DNA of 64,000 nucleotides from Spirochaeta thermophila DSM 6192 (GTDB lineage Bacteria; Spirochaetota; Spirochaetia; Winmispirales; Winmispiraceae). Positions 48,825 to 59,110 of this stretch are shown piece by piece (position 1 is the first letter of the stretch; the number at the start of each line of letters is the position of its first letter). Below the pieces are notes generated by a model that was not told the origin of the DNA, searched no databases, and was given only the letters and a program-made list of their open reading frames with translations. A program made the position numbers and the translations under genes. The stretch spans positions 1,257,501 to 1,321,500 of the forward strand of contig NC_014484.1 of assembly GCF_000147075.1 (NCBI RefSeq). Reading direction: 5' to 3'.

Positions 48825-48853
48825 ACTGTACGGACAAACCACGGAGGTTTCAA
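48825..48853 (-). promoter_or_regulatory. Promoter with 3-nt leader for uvrA
   Basis: On the minus strand TTGAAA (48848-48853), 17 bp, TACAGT (48825-48830); +1 about 48818, ATG at 48815. Confidence 0.7.
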
Positions 48854-49596
48854 GGTGAGGCATCGCCCAGGAGGCCGTGGAGGAAGCCCATGAGCCGTGC
48901 CGCATCGTGGAGTGCGTGTCCTTCCGCATCGTTGTCGAAGTAACAGAAGACCTCCCTCCCCTCCCCGCGCCATGCCGCCATCTTCTCTGCGAGTTCAGCG
49001 AGGTACTCGTCCGAGTATGATCCGCGATAACGGCCCAGAGCCCCGTGGAGTCTCACATAGACCGTAGGCGCGGTGACCACCCAGGGGGCGTGAAGGGGAT
49101 GAAAGTGGAAGATACAGAAGGAGACCCCGTAGGCAGAGAAGAGATCGTAGACATCCCGATCGAACCAGGAGTCGTGTCGTACTTCGACCGCGTACCTGAA
49201 GCCCCGCGGGAGCAGACGGAAGAATCGTTCGAGCCGATCGAGGTCCTTGTGGAGAGAAGGAGGAAGCTGGAAGAGCAGCACGCCCAGTCGGTCACCCAGG
49301 AGGGCCGCACGGGAGAGGAACCGCTCGATTTCTTCCTCCACGTCTCCGAGCTTCCGGAGATGCGTGATCACCCGACTCGCCTTCATGGAAAAGAGAAACC
49401 CCTCGGGAACCCTCCCCGCCCAGTTCCTGCAGGTCTTCTCGCGGGGGAGGTGATAGAACGAGGAGTTTATTTCCACCGTACGAAAGTGTCTGCTGTAGAA
49501 CTCGAGGAGCTGAGAGGAAGGAAGGTCCTCGGGATAGAAGAGGCCCGCCCAGTGGCGATAGGTCCAGCCGGACGTACCCACGTAGACCCCTTCCAT
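48850..49596 (-). CDS. DUF72 (YecE-like) protein
   Basis: A 248-residue TIM-barrel protein. The start [19 protein letters not shown] and the blocks [42 protein letters not shown] and [18 protein letters not shown] define DUF72. Function unknown. AGGAGG stands before ATG 49596. It follows the TPR gene by 9 bp and ends over the uvrA -35 box, so it probably belongs to the ispG-TPR transcript. Confidence 0.92.
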   Translation of the reverse strand: MEGVYVGTSGWTYRHWAGLFYPEDLPSSQLLEFYSRHFRTVEINSSFYHLPREKTCRNWAGRVPEGFLFSMKASRVITHLRKLGDVEEEIERFLSRAALLGDRLGVLLFQLPPSLHKDLDRLERFFRLLPRGFRYAVEVRHDSWFDRDVYDLFSAYGVSFCIFHFHPLHAPWVVTAPTVYVRLHGALGRYRGSYSDEYLAELAEKMAAWRGEGREVFCYFDNDAEGHALHDAARLMGFLHGLLGDASP

Positions 49597-49605
49597 GACG
49601 GCCTC

Positions 49606-50511
49606 CTAGCGCACGCCTTCCTCCGGGGGAGCCACACGGGGCTCCTTCAGCTGACTGAAGGCGAGGTACTTCCATCGCCCCTCGGGCGCCCGGGCGGCGA
49701 CGAACGACCACCACTTCACCGCCTCCTCCCGGTGAGCCAGGCCATAGAGGGCGTTGGCGAGCCAGTAGAGGAGACGGTAGACCTCGCGATCCTCGAGATA
49801 GGAGAGGAAGAGATCTTCCCGTTGGATCTCCCTCCACAGGGCCTCCATCGACGAGAAGATGTAGAGATAGTCCTCTTCTCGTATGGTATCGACGAGGGTG
49901 GTGACCACCATCATCACTCCGATCGTGGCGTGTTCGAGGGCCTTGTCCATACGTCCGTTCTCTCCATAGAACTCGGAGAGCAGGAGATGGGCCCGGTAGG
50001 AGGCGTTCTCAGGACAGCGATAGAGCACGAGCAAGCGGTCGAGGCCTTTCTCCTTGAGGGTCGTGGTCCACACCTCCCGGTTCTTCCGGTTGCGCTCGCC
50101 GATGTAGGACTCATCCTCCGAGAGGATATAGGTGAAGAGGGTCTCCTCGAATTCGTGATACTTTCGCTCTGCGAGGTAGAGTTCGGCGAGGGTGTAGGCG
50201 ATGGGATAGAACGATGCCTCAACCGCAAGGTACTGTCTCTGCGCGAGGGCTTTGAGGAGATGACGTTCGGCGAGGGTGAACTCCCCTTCCCGGAAGAACA
50301 GTCGGCCCAGCTCGTACTCGGCCTCGGGGAAGGTGACTTCCCTGTCGATGGCCTCTTCGAGGAGTACGAGGGCCTCGGCGATCAGGCCTTCCTGCGCGAG
50401 GTCCCGTGCGCGCTCGTACATCACCCAGCTCGGCACCTCTTCCTGGGCGGACAGCGAGGCGAGGCACAAGAAGACGCTAAAGGAGATGCTGAATTTCTTC
50501 GAGAAACGCAT
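49606..50511 (-). CDS. Exported TPR protein
   Basis: A 301-residue protein with signal peptide MRFSKKFSISFSVFLCLASLSAQ and helical repeats of TPR type (ARDLAQEGLIAEALVLLEEA, EAEYELGRLFFREGEFTLAE). The start 50511 is chosen for the signal peptide with GAGG 7 nt upstream; 50523 is the alternative. Either overlaps the end of ispG by 35-47 bp. Probably periplasmic; role unknown. Confidence 0.78.
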   Translation of the reverse strand: MRFSKKFSISFSVFLCLASLSAQEEVPSWVMYERARDLAQEGLIAEALVLLEEAIDREVTFPEAEYELGRLFFREGEFTLAERHLLKALAQRQYLAVEASFYPIAYTLAELYLAERKYHEFEETLFTYILSEDESYIGERNRKNREVWTTTLKEKGLDRLLVLYRCPENASYRAHLLLSEFYGENGRMDKALEHATIGVMMVVTTLVDTIREEDYLYIFSSMEALWREIQREDLFLSYLEDREVYRLLYWLANALYGLAHREEAVKWWSFVAARAPEGRWKYLAFSQLKEPRVAPPEEGVR

Positions 50512-51577
50512 CGACAGCCTCATCGGGAGTAACCTCTCGAATCTTCTCTCCCTTTCTATAGAGGAAAATACCTCGACCGGTTCCGGTGATGGCCAGATCG
50601 GCATGCCGCGCTTCGCCGGGTCCATTCACCACGCACCCCATCACCGCGACCGTGAGCGGACGCTCTATCGAGAGCAGGTAGGGATACACGCGGTCGATGA
50701 ATCCCATCACGTCGAAGCTGTACCTGCTGCATCGAGGACAAGAGATGAGATTCACGCCCGTATTCCTGCGACCGCTCGCCCGGGCGATCTCCATACCCAC
50801 GAGCACCTCTTTCTCGCACGAATCCGAGAGGGAGACGCGGATGGTGTCGCCTATCCCCTCCGAGAGCAGGGGCACGAGGGCCGCCGTGGACTTCACGATA
50901 CCGGGGATGAGCGGTCCCGCCTCGGTGACGCCAAGATGGAGGGGAATCTCGTACCTCTGTGCGAAGAGCCTGTTCGCACGCACCGTGGTTTCTATATCGG
51001 ACGCCTTGAGCGAAACGATGACCCTCTCAAACCCGAGGGAACCGAGGATCTCGAGCTCTTCCTCCGCCGCCTTCACCAGGGCAGCCGCCACATCGGGATC
51101 ATGACGGAGGTGTTTCGGGAGGGAGCCGGAATTGACCCCCACTCGTATGGCGACTCCCTTCTCCTCGGCCTTTCTCACCACTTCTTCTACCTTCCATCGG
51201 GCTCCGATGTTACCCGGGTTGATCCGTACCTTGGCCACGGGGAAGTCCATCACCCTGAGCGCGAGACGCCAGTCGAAGTGGATGTCGGCCACTACCGGCA
51301 TGGGGCTTCGCTCGGCGATGCGCCCCACCACCTCCGCTGCAGCCATGTCGGGCACGGCGAAGCGCATGAGCCCGCACCCCATCTTGGAGAGCCGATCGAG
51401 TTCTTCCACGATCGTGGACACCGCCTCAGGGGTGAGAGGCCCCTTCCACATGGTCTGCACCACGAGAGGGGCGCCGCCTCCTATCACGAGGGATCCCACG
51501 GGTACGGCCTTGGTCGCATATACCTCACGTCCGCCTTCGGGCGGGACGGGGTGTTTTCTCCGATTCATGTCACCCAT
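50477..51577 (-). CDS. ispG: 4-hydroxy-3-methylbut-2-enyl diphosphate synthase
   Basis: A 366-residue [4Fe-4S] enzyme of the non-mevalonate isoprenoid pathway. Cluster ligands are in ISCPRCSRYSFD and MGCVVNGPGEARHADL; substrate blocks ADIHFDWRLAL, KVRINPGNIG and RVGVNSGSLPKH are present. The length fits the short bacterial form. TATAGT at 51585-51590 on the minus strand would put +1 at 51578, one base before ATG 51577; the -35 is poor. GGGTGAC before ATG 51568 gives an alternative start. Confidence 0.94.
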   Translation of the reverse strand: MGDMNRRKHPVPPEGGREVYATKAVPVGSLVIGGGAPLVVQTMWKGPLTPEAVSTIVEELDRLSKMGCGLMRFAVPDMAAAEVVGRIAERSPMPVVADIHFDWRLALRVMDFPVAKVRINPGNIGARWKVEEVVRKAEEKGVAIRVGVNSGSLPKHLRHDPDVAAALVKAAEEELEILGSLGFERVIVSLKASDIETTVRANRLFAQRYEIPLHLGVTEAGPLIPGIVKSTAALVPLLSEGIGDTIRVSLSDSCEKEVLVGMEIARASGRRNTGVNLISCPRCSRYSFDVMGFIDRVYPYLLSIERPLTVAVMGCVVNGPGEARHADLAITGTGRGIFLYRKGEKIREVTPDEAVDAFLEEIQHLL

Positions 51578-51584
51578 ACGTACC

Positions 51585-51590
51585 ACTATA
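51585..51590 (-). promoter_or_regulatory. -10 box of ispG with 1-nt leader
   Basis: TATAGT on the minus strand ends 8 bp before ATG 51577; only a weak -35 (TTTCCT-like) at 17 bp. Confidence 0.45.
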
Positions 51591-51610
51591 ACGAGGAACG
51601 GGACGAAAGG

Positions 51611-51634
51611 AAAAGCCCGTGCATCCGCACGGGC
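51611..51634 (-). terminator. Terminator of the V-ATPase operon
   Basis: The stem GCCCGTGC (51615-51622) / GCACGGGC (51627-51634) is followed on the minus strand by TTTT. Confidence 0.85.
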
Positions 51635-51680
51635 CCGGGTTCACCGTAGGGCGAGTCCATCCCGAGGAGATCGGATCTCC

Positions 51681-52112
51681 TCAACCGGTCACCCCCATCA
51701 TGAAGACCAGTACGAACACCGCCACGGTTTCCACGATTCCCAGGACGATGAGGTACTGGGCGGTTCCCTTGCCTGTCTCGGCCAGTGCATCCGCGGCGGC
51801 GGCACCGGCCTTCCCCTGGAAGGCCGCCGAGTAGCCCATGGCGAGACCTCCAAGTACACCGAGCCCGAGAAGCAGTCCCGGATCCATGGTGCCGAGCTTG
51901 TCCCGGAGGTTGTTCATGAGGATGAACCCGTAGAGAGTCTGGGTGAGAGGTGCGCCCGTGAAGGCGATGAGCATGAAGGGCGCCGGCTTGTTCTGGGCAT
52001 AGCACTTCTTCCACGCCCCTATGGCGGCCATGCCCGCCGTTCCGATACCGATCGCAGAACCCGCCGCAGCGAGTGCGAGCGCCCCGCCGATTCCTATGAG
52101 TCCCCAGTTCAT
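51681..52112 (-). CDS. atpK: V-type ATPase subunit K (rotor ring)
   Basis: A 143-residue proteolipid with four membrane helices, a duplicated hairpin. The ion-carrying Glu is in LGIVETVAVF. Positions corresponding to the Na+ ligands of Enterococcus hirae NtpK are kept: Thr-Gln in PLTQTLYGF, Gln in AFQGKAG, and the Glu. This supports Na+ coupling. AAAGGAG precedes ATG 52112, which overlaps the stop of subunit I by 4 bp. Last gene of the operon. Confidence 0.95.
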   Translation of the reverse strand: MNWGLIGIGGALALAAAGSAIGIGTAGMAAIGAWKKCYAQNKPAPFMLIAFTGAPLTQTLYGFILMNNLRDKLGTMDPGLLLGLGVLGGLAMGYSAAFQGKAGAAAADALAETGKGTAQYLIVLGIVETVAVFVLVFMMGVTG

Positions 52113-54013
52113 ACTGCACTCCTTTCTCGGATTGTTGTGTCCTTATATGTTCCCTCATCCCCCGCATCGCCTGCAGGAGTGGTGGGCTCCTTAAACGGGG
52201 TATAGTGAATCCCCGTCCATTCCATACCGAGATGCCCCGCGAACTCGAGGAGGTTGAGCCTCACGCCGTGTACCACCACGGAGAGGGCGGACATCACCAG
52301 ATTGAGGCCGTGTCCTATGAGGAGAATGATCCCTGCGATCAGGATTCCCACCAGACTCCCTCCCGCGCCGAGAGCCATGGTATTGAAGGCCTCGGCGAGG
52401 GCGACCGTAGCGAGTCCCACGGCGAAGAGCCTGATATAGGAGATGAGATCCCCGAACGAGCCGATCACATCCAGAACGGTGGTGAAGAGTCCGGCGAATC
52501 CTCGTGCGACCCCCTTGAGGAAGCCGTCGCCTTCCTGGCTGCCGAAGACCACCACCAGGAGGAGCCCGATCGCTATCCCGTACACCGAGACCGGGAGTAT
52601 GGGATACCGCGCGGCATCCACTACCAGGTTGAGGACCACGTTGAAGAGCCCCCAGATGATGGAGAGCCATCCCAGCTGCGAGAAGGAACGGACCACCATT
52701 CCGTCACGGATCTCCCTCACGAACCGCCACAGATGGGCGATCGAGAGGTGCACCAACCCCAGCCCGAAGCTCAGGAGCTGTACGGTCTGGGTGGCCTCGG
52801 GCTCCCATGAGGAGACCCCCTCCACCACGAACCACGAGAAGGGCGCCGTGCGGGCGAACCCTTCATAGCCGAACCACGTCCCCGTGAGCGCTCCCCATAC
52901 CACGGTACAGAGACTCATCCAGGCGATGAGCACTCCCGCATCGGTCACCTTTCCGGTGAGCCGGTACTCGCGTCGGAGGATGTAGAGGGAACTCGCCAGG
53001 AAGATGAGGCCGTATCCGGCGTCCCCCACGATCATGGCGAAGAAGACCGAGAGAAAGGCAAGGAAGACGAAACTGATGTCGAACTCTCGGTAGCCTGGTA
53101 CGATATCGAGGAAGTCAAAGAGCGGTCTGATGATCCGTATCGCCCTGGGGTTCTCCACCAAGGTGGGGACAGGGTCGTCCTCCCCTGGGTCGAGGAAGAG
53201 CGCACCCCAGGCCTGTTTCCTCGCATAGTCGGCGAGTCGGTCCTTCTCCCGTTCGGGCAGGAAACCCGTGAGCCAGACGAGCGGCCCCTCCTGCTCGAGC
53301 GACGCAGCCACCCGTTCGAACTCCCACGCGGGCCGCACCACCTCCTCTTTCATCCGGACGAGCTCCTCGTACGATCCCGCAGCCTCGAGGAGCGCCTCCT
53401 CCACCTCCCTCACACGCTCCCTCACCCTCATAAGGTTCCTCCGTACGCCCGCACGTCCTCCCTTCGGGATCCTCACCACCTCCACCCCCTCGGGCAGCGC
53501 CGGCTCCTCCCCTCTTCCCACCACCACGCACATCCGCCTCCCCCCCTTCACCCCCACCTCCACACACACCAAATCCTTCCCAAGGCGTGCACGCTGTTCT
53601 CCCGTCATGAGACAGAACACCACATGGACGCCGTGTTCACGGAGGAAGGCGATGTCCTCATCCGAGACATCGCCCCACGGCCCGAGCTCTTCGAGACGGG
53701 ATGACAGCCCCACCGCCTCCTCCTCGAGCCTCCGTCGCTCCTCGGCCAGGGAGAGGACGCGATCCACCAGGCCGCACACCTCCTCCGTGCCGAGCCGGCT
53801 CCCATTCCGCCCCTTCCTTCGCCTGCGATACTCGGCCAGCACACCCAACGCCCGTTCGCACCGCTCCAGCTCCCTGCGCCGCGCCTCCACCTCGTCCGTC
53901 TCGCGGTCCTGTACGTGGACGTGGACCGCGCCGAAACGACGGAGCGCCGTGAGGGCTTCCCTCGCCTCGGAGGCCTTCATCACCAGAAACACCTTCGTCA
54001 TCGGTACGATCAT
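52109..54013 (-). CDS. atpI: V-type ATPase subunit I (stator/a-type)
   Basis: A 634-residue protein: a soluble coiled-coil half (residues 1-330) and a membrane half of about seven helices. The essential stator Arg lies in SYIRLFAVGLATVALAEAFN. It forms the ion path against the K ring. ATG 54013 overlaps the subunit D stop (ATGA); the long upstream frame lies inside D and is rejected. The N-terminal half is rich in Glu, Arg and Val with G-rich codons. Confidence 0.94.
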   Translation of the reverse strand: MIVPMTKVFLVMKASEAREALTALRRFGAVHVHVQDRETDEVEARRRELERCERALGVLAEYRRRRKGRNGSRLGTEEVCGLVDRVLSLAEERRRLEEEAVGLSSRLEELGPWGDVSDEDIAFLREHGVHVVFCLMTGEQRARLGKDLVCVEVGVKGGRRMCVVVGRGEEPALPEGVEVVRIPKGGRAGVRRNLMRVRERVREVEEALLEAAGSYEELVRMKEEVVRPAWEFERVAASLEQEGPLVWLTGFLPEREKDRLADYARKQAWGALFLDPGEDDPVPTLVENPRAIRIIRPLFDFLDIVPGYREFDISFVFLAFLSVFFAMIVGDAGYGLIFLASSLYILRREYRLTGKVTDAGVLIAWMSLCTVVWGALTGTWFGYEGFARTAPFSWFVVEGVSSWEPEATQTVQLLSFGLGLVHLSIAHLWRFVREIRDGMVVRSFSQLGWLSIIWGLFNVVLNLVVDAARYPILPVSVYGIAIGLLLVVVFGSQEGDGFLKGVARGFAGLFTTVLDVIGSFGDLISYIRLFAVGLATVALAEAFNTMALGAGGSLVGILIAGIILLIGHGLNLVMSALSVVVHGVRLNLLEFAGHLGMEWTGIHYTPFKEPTTPAGDAGDEGTYKDTTIRERSAV

Positions 54014-54606
54014 GCTCTGGCCTCCAGCTTCTTCTTCGCGATCTTGCCGCGCACCACCGCCGCGGTCTGCTGATCCCCCAGGTAGATGGTGATCCTGCGG
54101 ATGTGATCCCTGGTCTCGGGGATCTTCACCTTCTCGAAGAGGTTCACCCTCTGGCTGGTGATCCGCAGCTCCTCCGAGAGCCTGCGCTTTTGCTCCTCCA
54201 GCACCATGATCTCCGCCTCCACCGCGAGGAGCTCCCTGAGGAAGAGCACCGCATCGTCCACCCACACGGGGAGGACGTACAGGTCGTAGGCGGGAGGCTC
54301 CCAGTCGACCCCCTCGAAGGTGGGTATATCCACCCCCGCGATGTTCGTCTCTCCGGTACGAACCTCCCTCACCTTCACCAGGTTCTCGAGACGCACGTCC
54401 TCTCCGAAGAGACGACGCCAGGCGCTCACCCCTTCCAGAAGTGCCTGTTTCCTGTTCCATGCCTCCGCGACCCGCGCCTCCACCTGGGTGATCACCAGCT
54501 GCAACTGTTGCTTCTTGAGCTGGAGCGTCGGCAGGTAGCGTTCGTAGCGCTTGAGGGCGTCCTTCTGACGCTTGAGCTCATTCTTGGTGAGCTTGATCTT
54601 GGCCAT
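54010..54606 (-). CDS. atpD: V-type ATPase subunit D (central shaft)
   Basis: A 198-residue coiled-coil shaft protein. The N-terminal [20 protein letters not shown] and the C-terminal [20 protein letters not shown] match the D family. Overlaps B upstream by 29 bp and I downstream by 4 bp; AAGAGGTGG precedes the ATG. Confidence 0.94.
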   Translation of the reverse strand: MAKIKLTKNELKRQKDALKRYERYLPTLQLKKQQLQLVITQVEARVAEAWNRKQALLEGVSAWRRLFGEDVRLENLVKVREVRTGETNIAGVDIPTFEGVDWEPPAYDLYVLPVWVDDAVLFLRELLAVEAEIMVLEEQKRRLSEELRITSQRVNLFEKVKIPETRDHIRRITIYLGDQQTAAVVRGKIAKKKLEARA

Positions 54607-55912
54607 GCGCCACCTCTTGTTTCTTCGGCCAGAACCTGCGGATGAGATCGGACCGGAGTCCCGTCTCCTCGGGGGTGAAACACTCCGCCAGGATCTGCCA
54701 CCCCTTGTCGAGGGCCTTCTCGAGCGGGATATTCACCGAGAGATCCATGAGTTCCCTCTCGAACAACTGGCCGTAGGTGAGGAGCTTGTTGTCCCACTCC
54801 GACATCCTGAAACCCATGGCCTTCTTCTCGAGGGTCTCCTTGTAGGCCGCGTAGAGCTTGATCATGCCGTCCATGATGGCCCTGTGGTCCTCGCGGGTGT
54901 TCTTGTTCACGAGTTGCTTGAGCCTCGAGAGCGAGCCGAATGGCTCGATACGCCCGTTCCTCAGGTAGAACTGGCCCTCGGTGATGTAACCTGTGTTGTC
55001 GGGAATCGGGTGGGTCACGTCGTCTCCAGGCATGGTGGTGACCGCGAGGATGGTGATCGAACCAGCCCCCTCGAAGTCGACCGCCTTCTCGTAGCGGGCC
55101 GCGAGCTGACTGTAGAGGTCACCCGGGTATCCACGGTTGGATGGTACCTGCTCCATGGTGATGGCGATCTCCTTGAGGGCGTCGGCAAAGTTAGTCATGT
55201 CGGTGAGGAGCACGAGCACCCGTCTCCCCTTCAGCGCGAACCGCTCCGCCACTGCGAGCGAGATATCCGGTACCAACAGAGCCTCCACCACGGGGTCAGA
55301 GGCGGTGTGCACGAAGAAGATCGTCCGTGAGAGGGCACCACCCTCTTCGAGCGTGTTCCTGAAGAAGAGGTAGTCGTCGTACTTGAGGCCGATACCCCCC
55401 AGGATGATCACGTCCGCCTCGGCCTGAAGCGCGATGCGGGCGAGGAGCTGGTTGTACGGTTCCCCGGAGACCGAGAAGATGGGAAGCTTCTGGGACTCCA
55501 CCAGTGTGTTGAAGACGTCGATCATGGGGATACCCGTACGGATCATGTTACGAGGGATGATACGCTTGGCCGGGTTGACCGAAGGCCCGCCGATCTCGAT
55601 GAGCTCGTCCACGAGGTCGGGGCCGTTGTCCCTCGGCCTCCCGCTCCCGTCGAAGATCCGCCCCAACAGGTTGTCGGAGAAGGAGACCTGCATGGGGTGT
55701 CCCAGGAACCGCACCTCGTCGCCGGTCGATATCCCCCGCGTCCCGCCGTACACCTGGAGGGCCACGAGATCACCGTCGAGGCGGATCACCTCGGCCAGGG
55801 TCTTTCCTTGCCGTGAGACCACCTCGGCGAGATGCCCGTACCGCACGCCCTGCGCCCGTACCGTGATCACGTTCCCGGCTATGGACTCTATCCTGCTGTA
55901 TATCTTACGCAT
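54578..55912 (-). CDS. atpB: V-type ATPase subunit B (non-catalytic)
   Basis: A 444-residue regulatory subunit alternating with A in the headpiece. No Walker A. Family blocks: [57 protein letters not shown] and the arginine-containing [18 protein letters not shown]. The start overlaps the A stop by 8 bp. Confidence 0.96.
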   Translation of the reverse strand: MRKIYSRIESIAGNVITVRAQGVRYGHLAEVVSRQGKTLAEVIRLDGDLVALQVYGGTRGISTGDEVRFLGHPMQVSFSDNLLGRIFDGSGRPRDNGPDLVDELIEIGGPSVNPAKRIIPRNMIRTGIPMIDVFNTLVESQKLPIFSVSGEPYNQLLARIALQAEADVIILGGIGLKYDDYLFFRNTLEEGGALSRTIFFVHTASDPVVEALLVPDISLAVAERFALKGRRVLVLLTDMTNFADALKEIAITMEQVPSNRGYPGDLYSQLAARYEKAVDFEGAGSITILAVTTMPGDDVTHPIPDNTGYITEGQFYLRNGRIEPFGSLSRLKQLVNKNTREDHRAIMDGMIKLYAAYKETLEKKAMGFRMSEWDNKLLTYGQLFERELMDLSVNIPLEKALDKGWQILAECFTPEETGLRSDLIRRFWPKKQEVAHGQDQAHQE

Positions 55913-57680
55913 GGCTCTCCACCTTTCTGGAAAGGATGTATTCCGCCTCCTCGTCCCTGCCCGTCGTCTTCTCTTCCACCATGGCCCGTATCTCGCTCTC
56001 GAGCCTCCTGAAATCGGCCGAATCCCACTCGGAGGTGTTGTAGTCCTTGAACTTCTGCGTGAGCAACGCGAAGAACCTGCGCGCCTCCTCCTTGGAGGTG
56101 AAGGAATAGAGGGCGCTCAGGATGTCGAAGACGATGTCGAAGGTGTGGCGTTGCCGTTCCACGCCCACCGCCGCGTCCACGGGATCGAAGGCGTCCTGCT
56201 GGAGGTAGACGTTGTCCAGGAACTCCGCCTTGAGATAGGTGACGAAGTCTTCGAGCGTGGTTCCCTCCTCACCCACCACCTTCATCATCTGGGCCACCTC
56301 GTTCCCGTCGAAGAGGACCTTGCGCGCATACTCGGTCTTCGCCGGGTCGGTCACCCCCCGGTACTTGCTCCAGCTCTCGAGGGGATGGATCGCAGGATAC
56401 TTACGGGCATCGGAGCGCTCCCGCGAGAGACCGTGGAAGGCCCCCACGACCTTGAGGGTGGCCTGTGTCACCGGCTCTTCGAAGTTCCCTCCCGCCGGGC
56501 TCACCGTGCCCCCGATGGTCACCGAACCGAGGGAACCGTCCTTGAGCCGGACGACCCCCGCCCGCTCGTAGAAGCTCGCGATCACCGACTCGAGATAGGC
56601 GGGGAAGGCCTCCTCTCCCGGGATCTCCTCGAGCCTGCCCGACATCTCGCGCATGGCCTGCGCCCAGCGCGAGGTGGAGTCCGCGAGGAGCAGACAGTCG
56701 AGCCCCATCTGCCGGTAGTACTCGGCGAGCGTGACCGCGGTGTACACCGAGGCCTCCCTGGCCGCCACCGGCATGGAGCTGGTGTTGCACACGATCACGG
56801 TGCGCTCCATGAGGGTCCGCCCGGTGCGGGGGTCGATGAGTTCGGGGAACTCCCGCAGGGTCTCCACGACCTCGCCCGCCCGCTCGCCGCAGGCCGCAAT
56901 GATCACGATGTCCACCTCGGCGTTCCGGCTGGTGATCTGCTGGAGGACCGTCTTCCCTGCTCCGAACGGCCCCGGAATACAGTAGGTTCCGCCGCGCGCC
57001 ACGGGGAAGAAGGTGTCGATGATGCGGATCTTAGTCACCATCGGTTCAGTGGGCTGGAGGCGTTCCGCATAGGCAGTGATGGGCACCTTCACCGGCCAGT
57101 AGAACGACATCGTGAGGGGGTACACCTCGCCCTGCGGGTCTTCCACCTCGGCCACCACGTCGTTCACCGTGTAGTCGCCGGCAGGCACCACCCGTCTGAC
57201 GGTGTACTGCTCCCTCATATTGAAGGGGACCATGATCCGATGCTGGAAGATGCCCTCGGGCACCGTACCGAGGGTATCCCCCCCGGTCACCACATCTCCC
57301 GGCTTCGCCACAGGGGTGAATGCCCACCGTTTCTCAGGATCGAGGGGATCCACATATACCCCCCGCTCGAGGAAGAACCCGCACTTCCGGGCGAGTTCGG
57401 GAAGGGGGTTCTGGAGGCCGTCGTAGATCTGGGCGAGGAGGCCGGGTCCGAGCTTCACGGAGAGGAGTTCTCCCGTGAACTCCACCAGGTCTCCCACGCC
57501 GATCCCCCTGGTGATTTCGAAGACCTGGAGCTCGGCGTGCTTCCCCCTGATCCGGATGACCTCGGACTTGAGTTTCTTGTCCTCCACACACACGTACGCC
57601 ACCTCGTTCATGCGGACGTTGCCGTCCACCTCCACGCGCACCATGTTTCCGTTGACGCCCACGACTCTTCCTGTAATCAT
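55905..57680 (-). CDS. atpA: V-type ATPase subunit A (catalytic)
   Basis: A 591-residue catalytic subunit. Walker [13 protein letters not shown], catalytic Glu in ACGERAGEV, Walker [12 protein letters not shown], and the non-homologous insert ([14 protein letters not shown]). Start ATG 57680 ([11 protein letters not shown]) overlaps the DUF2764 stop by 4 bp; the upstream in-frame stretch is not V-ATPase-like and is rejected. Confidence 0.97.
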   Translation of the reverse strand: MITGRVVGVNGNMVRVEVDGNVRMNEVAYVCVEDKKLKSEVIRIRGKHAELQVFEITRGIGVGDLVEFTGELLSVKLGPGLLAQIYDGLQNPLPELARKCGFFLERGVYVDPLDPEKRWAFTPVAKPGDVVTGGDTLGTVPEGIFQHRIMVPFNMREQYTVRRVVPAGDYTVNDVVAEVEDPQGEVYPLTMSFYWPVKVPITAYAERLQPTEPMVTKIRIIDTFFPVARGGTYCIPGPFGAGKTVLQQITSRNAEVDIVIIAACGERAGEVVETLREFPELIDPRTGRTLMERTVIVCNTSSMPVAAREASVYTAVTLAEYYRQMGLDCLLLADSTSRWAQAMREMSGRLEEIPGEEAFPAYLESVIASFYERAGVVRLKDGSLGSVTIGGTVSPAGGNFEEPVTQATLKVVGAFHGLSRERSDARKYPAIHPLESWSKYRGVTDPAKTEYARKVLFDGNEVAQMMKVVGEEGTTLEDFVTYLKAEFLDNVYLQQDAFDPVDAAVGVERQRHTFDIVFDILSALYSFTSKEEARRFFALLTQKFKDYNTSEWDSADFRRLESEIRAMVEEKTTGRDEEAEYILSRKVESHA

Positions 57681-58249
57681 TGTCTCTCTCCAAAGGGTAG
57701 TTTTTCCACTATGTCCTGGGTCCTCAGGTGCTGGAAGACCCTGTCGAAGATGTCGCTCCCCCGCTCCTCGGTCCTCTCTGCTCGAGCCGCAAGAAGCCGG
57801 AGTTTGAGAGCGTATACAATGAGGCTCTCGAGATCGAAGGCATGCCCTGCCCCGCACTCCTCGAGGAACTCCCAGACCATCCTGTCGTACGCGTCCTGCT
57901 TACCCGTGGGACTTTCGTGCTGGAAGACGGATTTCACCCGTTCGGCGTAGTACCCGTCGACCATGCCTCGTGTCCAGGAAAGGCCGTTCACCCCGAGCCT
58001 CTGCCCCCGAAGGAGGGCGAGGTTGTTGTGCACACCCTTCATCCATTCCCTGATCCTGAGGACGAGAGGGTGGTCCGTCTCCTCCCTTTCGTCGAGAGCG
58101 GCGAGCAGGACCGCACGGTCCTCGGGTGTGAGGTGCTGAGCGGCGAGGACGAGGAACTGGGTCTCCGAAAAAGGGGGCTCACTTTCGAACTGAAGGAGGG
58201 GGAGGGAGGCGCAGAAATAGTAGTATCGTGCCACGTCTCGCCCCTTCAT
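57677..58249 (-). CDS. DUF2764 protein of the V-ATPase operon
   Basis: A 190-residue helical protein (YYYFCASLPLLQFESEPPFS, LRIREWMKGVHNNLALLRGQ, WEFLEECGAGHAFDLESLIV). It sits between E and A, linked to both by 4-bp overlaps, as in Treponema and Borrelia. No separate C subunit gene is present in the operon, and this protein occupies its place, so it may be a divergent C-like (d-type) subunit. That is inference. Confidence 0.85.
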   Translation of the reverse strand: MKGRDVARYYYFCASLPLLQFESEPPFSETQFLVLAAQHLTPEDRAVLLAALDEREETDHPLVLRIREWMKGVHNNLALLRGQRLGVNGLSWTRGMVDGYYAERVKSVFQHESPTGKQDAYDRMVWEFLEECGAGHAFDLESLIVYALKLRLLAARAERTEERGSDIFDRVFQHLRTQDIVEKLPFGERQ

Positions 58250-58854
58250 TTCACCGCTTCTTTGAGGAGGGAAGCCACCTTGGGATTGAGATACGCGGCA
58301 AGGACCTCGGCGATCCCCTCTGCGGTGAAGTCATAGTAGGCCGACCCGTCCTTGAGCTGGATGCGGAACCCCCTGTCGAGACCTTTCACCGGCCGTATCT
58401 CGAGACCGGCGGCCACCTTCTCGGCGACACGACGCTTGAGCGAGGAGAGGACCTGCTCCTCCACGTCCTCGGGGAGCTGAAGGACCACATCGCCCACCGT
58501 ATCCTTGTCCCAGCTGTTCACCACGGCCACGACGGCCTCTTCGAGGGCCTTCCCGGAATAGGACTCCTTCGCCATCTCTTCCAGTACATGAGAGAAGAGG
58601 CGTTCGAGTTCGCGCTGCACGGAGAGGATGACGTCCCTTCCCGCCTGGCGGATGGCCTCCTCTGCGCTCTGTCGGAACTGAACCGCGGCCCGCTCCGCCT
58701 CTTCCCTCATGGACCTCGCCTGTTCTTTCGCCTTCTCTATGATCTGCTCGGCCTTTATCTCGGCGCTCCGGACGATCTCCTGGGCCCTCTTCTCTCCGGC
58801 CTCCACACCGTCCCGCTTGAGCGATTCGATGAGCTCCTGAATCACTGATTCCAT
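58246..58854 (-). CDS. atpE: V-type ATPase subunit E (peripheral stalk)
   Basis: A 202-residue protein: a long N-terminal coiled coil (RAQEIVRSAEIKAEQIIEKA) and a C-terminal globular domain. It links head and membrane parts. AGGAG stands 6 nt before ATG 58854. First gene of the operon. Confidence 0.9.
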   Translation of the reverse strand: MESVIQELIESLKRDGVEAGEKRAQEIVRSAEIKAEQIIEKAKEQARSMREEAERAAVQFRQSAEEAIRQAGRDVILSVQRELERLFSHVLEEMAKESYSGKALEEAVVAVVNSWDKDTVGDVVLQLPEDVEEQVLSSLKRRVAEKVAAGLEIRPVKGLDRGFRIQLKDGSAYYDFTAEGIAEVLAAYLNPKVASLLKEAVK

Positions 58855-58888
58855 GGGTCGCTCCTGTTGTGATGAGGTGATACTACCA

Positions 58889-58916
58889 TATTTAGAGGTG
58901 AGGGGAAAAAAGTCAA
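58889..58916 (-). promoter_or_regulatory. Candidate promoter of the V-ATPase operon
   Basis: On the minus strand TTGACT (58911-58916), 16 bp, TAAATA (58889-58894); leader of about 28 nt with a ribosome site. The 190-bp region to 59110 is AT-rich and holds no gene. Confidence 0.5.
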
Positions 58917-59110
58917 GAGGGCATATGGATAAAAAACTATTTATTATCGGTCGGGAGAGTTCTGGAGATCTGATCGCATGCACCCCATCGTGTCGAGACA
59001 CCACCAGGTGTTTCCCGGACGTGAATCCTCGAGGCTTCCTCACTACGGACGTGAGCAGCCCTTCATTCCAATCGGTCATGTCTGATATCTATTTGTATTA
59101 TAAAATTTTC

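Noticed and set aside
54014-54460. Upstream extension of V-ATPase subunit I
   Set aside because: It lies inside subunit D in another frame; ATG 54013 with ATGA overlap is the natural start.
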